The translations under genes and the position numbers were made by a program. Of a stretch of DNA of 64,000 nt, positions 11,501 through 25,162 are shown piece after piece. Each line of letters opens with the position of its first letter. The first letter of the stretch is position 1. The notes beneath the pieces were generated by a model, which worked only from the letters and a program-made list of their open reading frames with translations, ran no database searches and had not been told where the DNA came from. Source of the DNA: Paraspadella gotoi (taxonomy: Eukaryota > Chaetognatha); assembly GCA_051294375.1 (NCBI GenBank), contig CM119267.1:23065486-23129485 (forward strand), in the 5' to 3' direction.

Positions 11501-13366
11501 AAGGGAGTCGGCGAAGAAAGAAAGAAAAAAAAGAAAAGAGGAAGCGAAAGAAGAATCTACGCGGTGAGAGATTCACTTTATTTTTATTTCTCAATTCTGA
11601 GAGCGAATCAAACGCCGCCGATCGATTATAAATTTTGACTTGAATCATAATCGAGGGAAAGCCGGTGGGGGTGAAAATCGTTAAATAGTATTTAGTGCAA
11701 TGATTTCTTACCACATACAACATCGAACTTCATCTTTTTATTCTCTCTCTTGTAATCCCGGTAGGTAAAGCCCCACCCCCTACGCCTTTCAAAGCGGAGA
11801 CGTCTAAATCCCAAAGGCTCGATATCTCAGAGGACGATGATGACGACTCGACGGTCGGGAGTCCATTTTCGCACTTGGACCGACAATCGCCGACAGTTCC
11901 GGAGGTGAGAAAGTTGGTGTATTGTGTGTGAGGGGGTAATCGAGGAGTTATATATACTTATTCTGTGGGGGAAACATGGCTACAATGAGTTTTTTAAGAA
12001 TATCTTCAGCGTTAGTCCAAAATTTTTAATACCTTGTCATCTTTTCCAGATTATGCCGACCGAAAGAAGCGAATCTACGAAAAAACCAGAGTTGAATAGG
12101 AGCGGCAACGGTTTTGGGTGCGAAGGCGATAGGAAGGGCGACGGAGAAGGGAAGCGAAGTAGGAAAGACGAACGGAGCGATCGGAGGTCGGATGCGCGAA
12201 TTGATCCGGGAGCATCCTTCAAGGCAGAGTCGAGGCCTGCGTCGACGATAGAATACAAGTCGGAAAGTAGATCGAGTTCAAAGACGAGGCCAAGTTCTCG
12301 GACCGAAGTAAAGACGGAACCGAGGCCCGATTCTAAGGCGGAATCCAGACTGGACTCCAAGTCTAAAAGTAACCGAGTTAAGAACGAAGACAAAAGCGAC
12401 TCTAAACCGAAATCCAAATCGGATTCTAGGCCCAATTCAAAGTTAGAATCCCAGCCCGATTCCAAATTAGAAAACCGGCCGGATTCTAAGATGGAGGCCC
12501 GGTCTGAGATTAAGAAAGAAATTAAGAGTACAGAGTTCAAGAGCGAATCGAAGGCGGAATCTTCCGAATCGAAAAGAGATAAACTCAAAAACGGAGGCAA
12601 AGAAAAGAACAAAAAGAAACGCGATTCCAACGCCGCCTCCAACGAACCGGCCTCCAAATCCGCTCCCAGCATCAAAGTCGAACCTCCGCCGAGACGACAA
12701 GAATCTCCGGCGTCCAGCGAAACGATCGCGCCTTCCTCGAAAAAGTCGCATGGCAGGGAAGACGTCGACGTCCCTGCTCTCTCTTCTGCCCAATCGAAGA
12801 AATCCTCGAAGAAGCATTCCAGAAACTCGAAAGGCTCCAAGGGCGGACGGGAGACGAGGACAGAAGTCGACTCACCGGAAACTCGGTCGACCCCAACGCC
12901 GCCGATTCCCTCATCCACTTCGACGCCGCCAATTCCCTCATCGACTTTGCTTCCCGTCGCCGCCGAAGACGCGGATCTCGGAAAACCTTCTCCGCAGGCG
13001 TCGTCTTCGTCGTCGGAACCCTGCGCCACCAAACGCCCAGACGACGAATCCGCCGCTGTCGAAGAGGACGACATTGACGACGCCGACCCCGCCGATATCG
13101 AAAGACGAAGCGTCGACGCCATTCGAAACCGTAAATACTTTCACGACAACGCCTACCTGGCCGAGCTACTCAAGCTGAAGAACGAGTTGACCGACCTCCA
13201 CGATCCGGGACACTGGCGTGCCTTGAAGCGGGTCATTGACAATGCAGACTCTAAGACCTTGACTGGGGAGAAATCGTTTTACTTTGATCTGTGCTCTCTG
13301 GATCGGGAGACGGTTGCCTTGCTGACGACGACTTTGCGGCGATTAAAGGAGGGGGTAAATGGCTGA
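8530..13366 (+). CDS. MLLT3: AF9/ENL-like YEATS-domain protein (super elongation complex)
   Basis: Chromatin reader of acylated histone H3 that recruits P-TEFb and DOT1L. Thirteen exons: 8530-8787, 8869-8944, 9011-9125, 9293-9398, 9463-9585, 9672-9880, 9952-10107, 10167-10319, 10419-10627, 10759-10869, 10951-11061, 11765-11904, 12050-13366; 1027 residues. The YEATS domain spans about residues 48-150 (HEWRVYVTG, FVEKVVFYL, IPLEVYF). The middle is a long, disordered Ser/Lys/Asp-rich linker with Thr and Ser runs from ACG and TCG repeats. The C-terminus (about 935-1025) matches the ANC1 homology domain: YLAELLKLKNEL, then FYFDLCSLDRETV. YEATS plus AHD identifies the MLLT1/MLLT3/ear family; a single invertebrate gene serves both vertebrate paralogues, so the symbol is approximate. 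The pocket reads GWGNF where AF9 has GYAGF. The ATG at 8530 is used because the upstream frame has only a GTG. Confidence 0.93.
11170..11462 (+). mobile_element. tRNA-derived SINE-like insertion in an AF9/ENL-like intron
   Basis: This GC-rich block inside an otherwise AT-rich 703-bp intron resembles a tRNA head. GTGGCTCATAAAGCC looks like an A box and D arm, CTCATGATCACGAG like an anticodon arm, and GGTACCGGCTTCAATCTC like a B box. It is followed by an unrelated GC-rich body (about 11310-11450). The tRNA fold is imperfect (no clean acceptor stem), so a working tRNA gene is unlikely. Target-site duplications were not found by eye, and no second copy is in the window. An old GC-rich unique insert is the alternative. 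Confidence 0.45.
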
Positions 13367-14378
13367 AAGAGATAAAGAGAGAGAGATAGATAATTTTTTC
13401 TAGACTATTTATACCTTGCGTTAATTTGAAAGTTGGAATTATGAATTAAATTATTTATCTATTTTTGACGAAAACTTTTCTTTACCGGGAGATTTAATGA
13501 ATCTAGCTCTGATTTTGTTTTAGACTATTGTTGATTTAATGCTGAAGGCTTCATATTATAAAATCATAACGTTATTTGTCGAGCCTAGAATCGGTACCAA
13601 CTTTAACTATTCGACTAAATTTGATAATAATTTGCATGATGAATTATAATGAACGTAGCTATTCTTGTTGTTCAACCGAGTTTCAGATCCTTGGTTCGCA
13701 TAAATATCTTAAAAATGGTAAAACTATTATATCTTTTGAAATTGGTACAACCATTATAAAAATTAACCAATAACCATTCATTTAATAAATAAGCTATCGT
13801 ACCCCTGACTTTGGACAGGCTTTGGAGGTTTAAGGCCTCCATCATCCTCTTATAAGATAATGACATAGCAGGCGCCTGCAAGGCTTGCAGTGCAAGCTTT
13901 CAATCAAGACTTTCTCACAGTCTTGTTTATTCACTCCCTATCAATGAAGTGGCATAATATTTAAAAGAATGTTTTGTTTGAAAAGTCTACTCAATTATCA
14001 ATTATCATTTTTTCTCAAGTTATTTTTAATTTTACTAGCTTTAACCTGCTATTACAAGGTTGGCGACGGCTGTTTAGTGTTCATGATTCTTGAAAACGAT
14101 AGTAAATAAGTAAATAGTAAATAAGTCTTTAAAAAAGAACAATAAGCAATTTTGCAATTAAGCATCTATTCATGACAAACGTAATTGTTACTAAGTTAAT
14201 TTAGCATTTTGCTTGGAACCGATTAAAAGATCGAAAAATCACGCTATGCTTTTTATCTGCATTTTGTTACAGTAGTTAAATTTTAAGGCGGTTTCAACAA
14301 TTAAACACATCGCAATTTCGCTTTTGGCGAAATACAAATTAAAAACAGAAATAGAAACAAAGCCAATCGAAGAAAAAT
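13367..14378. other. Intergenic with a trace of a repeat terminus
   Basis: AT-rich, with no gene. The words GAAGGCTTCATATTATAAAAT at about 13545-13566 match the 30-bp inverted terminus of the element in the 53-59.7 kb repeat block. This suggests a decayed solo end. A short imperfect inverted patch (GGCTTTGGAGG... and GGCGCCTGCAAGGCTTGCAG) lies at about 13815-13900. Confidence 0.45.
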
Positions 14379-16696
<2,318 letters not shown>

Positions 16697-19170
16697 ATGA
16701 CAAATGCAGGATCCTCAGGCTCAGCATTACCTCGAAATGGAGCTCGTGGAAACGAATTGCAGGTATACCCAAAAAACTAATTAATCGAATTTACCAGTTA
16801 CATCCGAAACTTGGACAATAATGATGTCAGATAATCATTTTATATTACTTTTCACAATAAGGCGCTTGGTTTCGTTGTCTTCCAAGAGTAAAAACTCTCA
16901 CAGAACGGAAACGCATCGTTTTAAAACGGTACGATTGCCCGACGATTCGCTTGCGGCATTAATATTAATTCTTCACCATTTATCAAATCACTTCACTCTT
17001 CAGGGATGCCGGTTGAGTTACTCCTACACGCGCGGCTGTCGCCACCTGCAAATCGGATGCTACGTGGCCGCTTTCGCACTGGGTTTCCTCGTTTTCATTC
17101 CCTTGGGCCAAATCGTTAAGGAGTACAAGATCATGGGCTGCATTCTCTTCGCCGACGTCTCCTACGTCTTGTCCGGTCGGTGTCTTTGCGCGTGCATGTT
17201 GCCCGTATTTGAGATTCCATTGCGTGCCTTTCCCCTTTGTTATCGTTCTTATTTTCCCTTCAGACAACGGTACTTTGGAAATCGTACCCGAGAAGAGTCG
17301 ATTCGGAAGGGATTGGGATTGCGACTTTTGCATGTACGCGCCCGTTCTCAGTTCCATACATTCCTTTATTTGGTGTTGGTTCATCGTTTTGTTCAGGTAA
17401 GAAGGAAAATGTTGTGGAAATTTCTAGCCTAATGGGTCAACTCCTTTTGAACTCTCTTACTTCAGTCGCACTTCTGAGCTGGACCCTCAAAAGGCGCGAC
17501 AAATTCTGTTGCCTTCTCTCGTCTTCGACTTTCTGATGTGCATTTGCTGCTGCTGCAGCGCCTCCCTGTTGACGCGGGGGTTCTGGGACTTGTGCTCCTC
17601 CATCGAGCGCGGGAAATTGAGTCGCTGCGACCGCGCAGGTCAGTGTGAGTGTCGGTTGTGCGCTGTACTAATTGACAGAACGTCGCATCTCAATTTTCAT
17701 GATCAACTTTTTCGTTTTCTCTTTCTTTTATTTCAAATTATGCTTGTGTCCGGTGTATCCCTTTCATATTTATCAACCCTTTTCTTTTCCTCTTTTTCAT
17801 CTTTTTCATCTTAACGCTTTCCTCGCGCGACCGTCAGACACTTTCGAGTGGCGCGGCGTCCGCTTCGTCTTTTCCAAAGTGTTTCAATCCTGCAGCTCGG
17901 CCAAAATATGCAGCTGGCTTCTCACGGCCACCTGGGCCACCCTCATCGTTATCACCCTCGTTAGAATAGTACTTGAGTACAAGCAGGGCGCTTATCATAG
18001 CAAGCACGTTGCCAAATCATATCCTGAAAATACCCTCACCTCCTCCTCGTCCAGTCATCACAGGTAGACAGACAGACAAGGAGACGAAGCCGAACTTGAA
18101 ATCAAACTTTTGAATGACATTTGAAAGTATTTTGATGCAGATAGATCTAATAATAAGAATATGGGGATTTTATCCGACTGGGATAGAAAAGGGGAAAGTT
18201 GTCTCAGAGCAGGGATGTTCTCGCCTTATTAATAAGGATAACTAAAATTATCATTTGTTCATTTGGACTCGTTTAGTTTTGTGAGTTTAATGCAGTTTGC
18301 AGAACTGTCGTTATGGTTTTCCTTACTCTCCGTCCCTTACCCTCCTTGCCCGCAGCTTTCATCGCTTGCAATGTCTAACATCGGAGGCGAGCAAGTGTCC
18401 CAATCGAAAGAAGAAGCGACGGCGCAGGCTGATGATTCAGCAGGAGGCCGTCGACGGGGCGCGCGGTTCCATCGAGGAGGTCGCGGAGATCGAAGAGTCA
18501 CAATACACGCGGCTTCGGGTGAGGCGAAGACTCCGCTAAAGGGTTGGGTTGTTATTATAGGTTGATACTTAATGGGTTTTTTTTTTAATTATTATTTCGC
18601 CTATTTTTTTTTTTTCAGAAATCCATCGACGTCTCCCTCGTTTCTCTCAATTCCGTCGCGATGAAGGCGTCCCTAGATTCGAACCCTCGCCGCCAATCTT
18701 CGCCCGTTCTCCCCAACACGGCGCCTCGCGACGGACGCCTCGAGGCCCGACCTGAATCGTCTTGCCTCACCTCGCCGTGCACGCCGACGTCTCCGTCGTC
18801 GCGCCTTCCCACCAGCGACACCTGGCCGCGGGTGACTTTCAAGGATCTCGTCGAAAGGGGGAGCAAGTTTATCGACGCTTCTTCGGACGACGCGTCCATT
18901 TGTTCGACGATCAACCTTTTGCACGGGTCGGTGACGGTGAAGGAATGTTTTTTTTTTATGTCTTCGATGTTGTAGTTGCTGCCAAATATTCACAAGTATT
19001 CGGCGTAATTTTTACTCGTTCGTATTAAAATATGTCTTTTTAACAATTCTTACTAATTCTTATTCAGGTCGGAAACTGACTCTCGCGATTTTCGCGAGTG
19101 CTGCTGCGAATCCTGCTCGCCGGATCGCTTGGCGACGTCGGCCAATGTCGTTTTGGAAACATCGGTTTGA
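16697..19170 (+). CDS. TMEM179-like four-transmembrane protein with long cytoplasmic tail
   Basis: Eight exons: 16697-16762, 17004-17175, 17264-17396, 17466-17638, 17838-18063, 18356-18518, 18619-18926, 19068-19170; 447 residues, all phases consistent. Four hydrophobic segments occur: CYVAAFALGFLVFIPLG, APVLSSIHSFIWCWFIVLF, LVFDFLMCICCCCSASLL and WLLTATWATLIVITLVRIV. The layout resembles vertebrate TMEM179: a GxCLLF-like block after TM1 (GCILFAD), a Cys-containing loop before TM2 (DCDFC), GFWDLCSSIERGKLSRC in the third loop, and a charged turn after TM4. TMEM179 proteins are near 230 residues. Here about 200 extra residues follow TM4: a basic KRRRR patch, Ser/Pro-rich sequence and a closing Cys-rich motif, RECCCESCSPDRL. 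The biochemical function of the family is unknown. Assignment rests on recalled topology and spacing and is moderate. Confidence 0.65.
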
Positions 19171-20592
19171 CGAGATCGGAATTTTAAAAAAATTAAGGAG
19201 GCGGAAAAATTTGGGAAGCGTAAAACTTGTATTGGATTCGTGTCTAGTCAAAACTGGATTTCGTGGAGCAAATGATTTTTTTTTTTCGTAGAAAAAAAAC
19301 AACTTTTTCATTAGTGCACCGTTTTATAACAGTTACGTGCGAATAATTTATTGTCATATAAATTAAAAAAACTTAGGTGATGCACCTCTTCACCTCAACC
19401 ACTAAAAATGGACAGATTTTAACCTAATTAATTTGCAATATTTCGCGTTCCGACGAGTCGTGTTTTTTTAATGGCACGAAAAGAAACGGAGACTACATGC
19501 ACCGATGTTACAAAATGAAATCGGAATTTTGACGTGCAAGTAATCATTTCTTGGAAATACACGACCTTCATCGCGTTTTTCCTGCGACAAGTGACAACGA
19601 TCGTTTTTATCGGCCTCTGTATTTCTCGCCCGTAACCATTCATCACAGTATTCACCGTAATCTCATTGGTCATAACTCGCATGTGTAAACATTCGAATTC
19701 ACGATCGGCTATAACCGAATCTCTCTTGCTGTGATATTGTTTTTCCCACAAAGTTTAATTCGCACTTGAATAAAGAAGTTTAAGAAGTTTAACCAAACCG
19801 AGCGCAATAAGTCGTGCCTGATTTTTTCGGATGAAAACCGAACGTACGGTTTTTTGGTTTTTTGGTTGTTTTTTTTTTTTTGTCAAAAATGTTGACTGGA
19901 GATTTTTTTTTTTTTTTTTTGCCGAAAATATCCCAATTGAGAAATGTTTTACTTGTAAAACGGACATATCCGTGGTCAAAGTTACATCGCTTTCGCCAAA
20001 GTTCCTCTCTATTACGCCATCATAATTTTAAATAGAATTAACCAACTGCAATGTTACGCGATTTATCGATTCGTTGTTTTACTTTCTTTTTGAACATATT
20101 TTTGTAACTTTTTTGTAACGTCATCTCATAACATGTTGACTCTTGTTTTAGTAATTATAAACAGTTTGTGCATGTCTCAATTCACGAAGTTCTTTCTTTC
20201 TCTTCCATTTTCATTCGATCTCCCCCCGTTGTAGCCATGAATATAAAAATTGATTGACTCCATCGACAATGTCAATGATGGAAAGACCCTCGCTATGATG
20301 CTGGCCAATCCGAACAATCTATCCAGTTAAGTAAGCAGTTTGCCAGGCGTACGAAACAATGTTGAGTTGACTGTTGAACGAGTAAAGATTTTAAAATATT
20401 TAGAGATTGTAAAAAGCTAAGTTCCGACTTCATTTGAGATGTACACTTTGTTCTTTACCGAAGACTTGACGAAATTCAGACGCTTTCCTCCAAATCCGTC
20501 TTTGACCAGGAACAGAAAGGGTGAAGCGATAAGCTGACTTTGTATCCAAACATTACCTTGCCTCACCAGAAGCGGAGTCGAGCGGGATTGCG
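19171..20592. other. Intergenic, AT- and T-rich
   Basis: 3' UTR of the TMEM179-like gene and upstream region of the SLC66A2-like gene, with T runs at 19865-19920. A 107-codon minus-strand frame (19428-19751) shows no recognisable domain and was left out. Confidence 0.45.
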
Positions 20593-21848
<1,256 letters not shown>

Positions 21849-22230
21849 CAATTTCCGCTCAGTCTAGGGGATGTGAATAGCGCGACGAATTGATTTCAAT
21901 TCCTGATTTCATTTTTTTTATTAATTCCTTTTATATTAAAAAAAAAATCATAATCCGATTTCACAAACCAAACTTTGTTACATCGTCTAGACTGAGGCGG
22001 GTTTTCTTCGAGCATGATTCTATTATTTTACTCCATTTTTCACAATCCGCATCGTTTTTTACCTGAGAACATTTTACTCGATGATTTTGACTATACGTTT
22101 TCTACTTCGTCGTCATTTTCTTCGACCACGTCAGTGCAGGACACTGTGATGGTCCAATCATGGATTCATGCGCAAACACGCTCGCATTGTATGACCGTCC
22201 GAGATTTTTTTTTCATTATAGGTTAAAGTA
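21849..22230. other. Intergenic between SLC66A2-like and the DHHC gene
   Basis: 3' UTR and probable 5' UTR. A possible 3' splice site, TTTCATTATAG, ends just before the DHHC start codon (22221), hinting at an untranslated first exon upstream. Confidence 0.4.
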
Positions 22231-24293
22231 ATGACACTTATCAATGACTTTTTCCCGTCCGGCGTCCGCGGTTTCCCGCTCAAGTACCTCAAACTGTCTA
22301 TGCGGCACCTTGCACTGCTCAGAATGAATCCGTATTGCCGATTTTGTTTGAGGATTTTGCAGATGATTCCAGTGGTGTTCATCTTATGGTGAGAGTCGTG
22401 GTTTTTCTCATGATTTGTGGGGGTAATGAGATTTAACTCCCAATTTTCATACCCTATTTTAGCGTCTTTGTTTGGTCATATTACGCTTTCGTCTTCGAAT
22501 TATGCTTCTTAGAAATAGGTAAGTTTTATTTAAATCCGTTTTTCCTCCCGTCTTTTTAATCGCATTTACCGAGTTTTTTATTTTTCTCGCAGAATCGGTA
22601 CCAAAGAGAGTATTCTACCTCAGCGTTTTTCACATTCTCATCGGTTTGTTCATGTGGGCTTACGTCGTCACTATTTTTACGTCGGCTTGGCAACCTCCTG
22701 CTCAGGTTAGACGATTTTGGATAAGTAGATTAAGTAGGCGCAAAGTAGAGTGTGTAAGGAGAAAAGAAAGAGTTTTTCTTGCTTTCCAGTTTAAACTGAA
22801 ATCGTCTGACGCACGGCGTGTTGAGAGCGAAGACTCTGACGACGCTCAGCGCCACCTGCTTCTGACCTTGGCCAAGCATCTTCCGGTGTCCAATCGTACC
22901 ATGTCCGGCAACGTTCGATACTGCGAAACCTGTCGCGCCATAAAACCGGACAGGTAAGGAAGTCCCGTTGCCTTCATCTTCGTTTCGATTACTATATCTT
23001 CACCAATCAATAATGAACCAGATGTCATCACTGTTCGGTATGCGGGTTTTGCGTTCTCAAGATGGACCACCACTGTCCTTGGGTCAACAACTGCGTCGCC
23101 TTTTCCACCTACAAATTCTTCGTCCTCTTTCTTTTTTACTCGATGACGTATTGCGGCTTCATCGCCCTGACGTCGATGCCGCACTTTGTGCATTTCTGGA
23201 AGCAGGTGGATAACTTAAAGGAGATGAGGCGAGCTTTATTAACAATTTACGTCGATAGTAAAAATACTAGCAGGGCTTCTAATTTTAATTCTAATTATAA
23301 TCGTGCGTTTTGTGGTTATATTGCCTTTTAAACAGGGTAAGACAGCTCCAAGTACTGGAAGTCAGACAGAAGCGTTGAGACGGTTAGGGAATTCTTTAAC
23401 TTTATGATGTTAGTTTAGTTAATTTTTTGCCATTCGAGTACGATAAGGTCCGTTCAATCAGGTAACAATAATTTGATTTGATTAATTTTTAACGTTTTTC
23501 ATTTCGTTTTGTTAGTACTTTTCTGTGTTGTGTGGAATTCTAAAATAATAAACTACAGTAATAATTTAATGTTATCTTAGGATCTCGAGGAGGGCCCTCG
23601 CTTTCACTTGCTCTTTCTCTTTTTCGTCTCCATCATGTTCACCATCAGCCTTTGCATTTTGTTCACCTACCATTGTTTTTTAGGTAAGTACGGCAAATAA
23701 ATTTACATGTACAACTTTACAAATAAATCTGCATGTCCAATTTGTAAATATAACGTCATATTATTAAGATTCTGATGTTTATTCAAAAGATAATAAATAT
23801 CATTGAAGAAAAGCCAAGAGAGGCAAACCATTTGGTCTATCAGATCCATCTACTGGTCCATTTCCTGCGATGATATTGGTTGGAACAAAAAATTCCTTTC
23901 AGTTCTGGTCAACCGGACGACTCTAGAAGCGTTTCGACCTCCGATCTTTCGCACAGGTCCTGACAAAAGCGGCTACAATTTGGGCAACAAAAAAAATTTT
24001 TTCGAGGTGAAATTTAACTTTTATGAAACCTAAAAAACAATATTATAATTTATAATATCGTAATTATCCATCACCTCTTTTCCAAGATTTTCGGCGATGA
24101 CCCGCGCCTGTGGGCGTTTCCGGTCTTCACCAGTCGCGGAGATGGTGTTTCTTTTCCGCTCCGCAAGTTCCGCGATGAGGAGGAGCGTCTCGGACTCCTC
24201 ACCGAACACCGCCACGCCCGCTGGGAAGAGCGTGGCGGCGGAGACGACGACGGCGACGACGAAGAAGAAGAGATGAGCGTGAAACTCATATGA
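22231..24293 (+). CDS. DHHC palmitoyltransferase (ZDHHC2/15/20 group)
   Basis: Protein S-acyltransferase; it uses palmitoyl-CoA to acylate cysteines of membrane proteins at the Golgi or plasma membrane. Eight exons: 22231-22388, 22463-22518, 22593-22705, 22790-22953, 23022-23205, 23581-23683, 23903-24006, 24087-24293; 362 residues. TM1 ends in [13 protein letters not shown], close to the VVWSYYAYVVELC of ZDHHC20. The Cys-rich domain holds [21 protein letters not shown], then DHHC at residues 179-182 ([21 protein letters not shown]). Two more TMs follow, then [33 protein letters not shown] and [11 protein letters not shown], the order found in ZDHHC2/15/20. The C-terminus is short and acidic (Asp/Glu run), without the long tail of vertebrate members. 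Which of the three vertebrate paralogues is nearest cannot be decided. Confidence 0.95.
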
Positions 24294-25162
24294 CGACCGA
24301 CCGACCGAGATTCTTTCTCTGGTGGAAATCTCGATCGAGGAGAAAGTGAAACGCATTTCCACCGCATTCAAATTTCGTGGAAAGATCTCATGGACACAAT
24401 AGTCACAAAAAGAAGCAACGACGATCCGCCTCCTTATTTGACACGTTTTTCTTACATATACACACAATTCGACTTTTTATTTTCGTCCGTACACAAATTG
24501 ACGAGCTTTTTTTTGGCTGCGCCCTCCATACAGGAAAACCGGGAAAGCATGGTGAATTGGTGTATTGCTTCGACTTTTAAATTAAGAATTTTTGAAAAAT
24601 ACAGTTATTCTTACCCTTAGATGGCATGATCCGAAATTTCACCACTCTTTCAGGATGTAAGTCTTCCGAGTCGGAGAAGCAGCCGAATTTGCTTGTTTAG
24701 TATATTTTATTATTAATTCCATGTATTCGTTCATGTAAGCTATAATTGCCCGCCTATCCTCTTCTATTCCAATTACTATTAAGCCAGGGTCTTCGGGCCA
24801 TTGCATTTTAGTTAGCGCTATCGCTCGGTATTCCGCTCCTCTATTCCGCTCCTCTATTTCTTTTTATAAGAAATTGATCTAGGTTTCGGAAGGGAACCCA
24901 AGTAACAGTCCAGTTATAACTTTTCTAGTCCTTCTGTACAAATGTTTGTGTTTGTTACAGGTTCATGTAATCGATGCGTCGCTAAGAGCGACTAGCTTAT
25001 CCTCCGTGGATTTTTTTTATAGTTCCGCCCATGTGATGGTCACGTGACAACTACTTTCTCATCATGAAGTCGCACATGCAGCCGCGAGGGCGACACGGTC
25101 CTCCTTTTCTTCTCATCGGTAGGCGTCTTAGTTTTCTCTTTTACGGTTTTTACCTTGAAACG
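24294..25162. other. Intergenic upstream of the GOLM-like gene
   Basis: No gene. A repeated phrase, TTCCGCTCCTCTATT, occurs twice in tandem near 24830-24856. A palindromic E-box lies 115 bp before the next start codon. The in-frame upstream ATG at 25064 would add 33 residues (MKSHMQPRG...) before the chosen start. Confidence 0.4.
25039..25048. promoter_or_regulatory. CLEAR-type palindromic E-box
   Basis: GTCACGTGAC is the full ten-base CLEAR palindrome bound by TFEB/MITF-family factors, placed 115 bp before the GOLM-like ATG. It could regulate this secretory-pathway gene, but USF or MYC-type factors also bind CACGTG, and no expression data are available. Confidence 0.45.

Noticed and set aside
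12037-13122. Long minus-strand frame (361 codons)
   Set aside because: It is the antisense of the Ser/Asp/Glu-rich last exon of the AF9/ENL-like gene; codon bias there avoids stops in that frame. The product is low complexity and matches no family.
19428-19751. Minus-strand 107-codon frame between two genes
   Set aside because: Not low complexity, but no recognisable domain, start context or splice partner; could be chance in a 1.4-kb gap.
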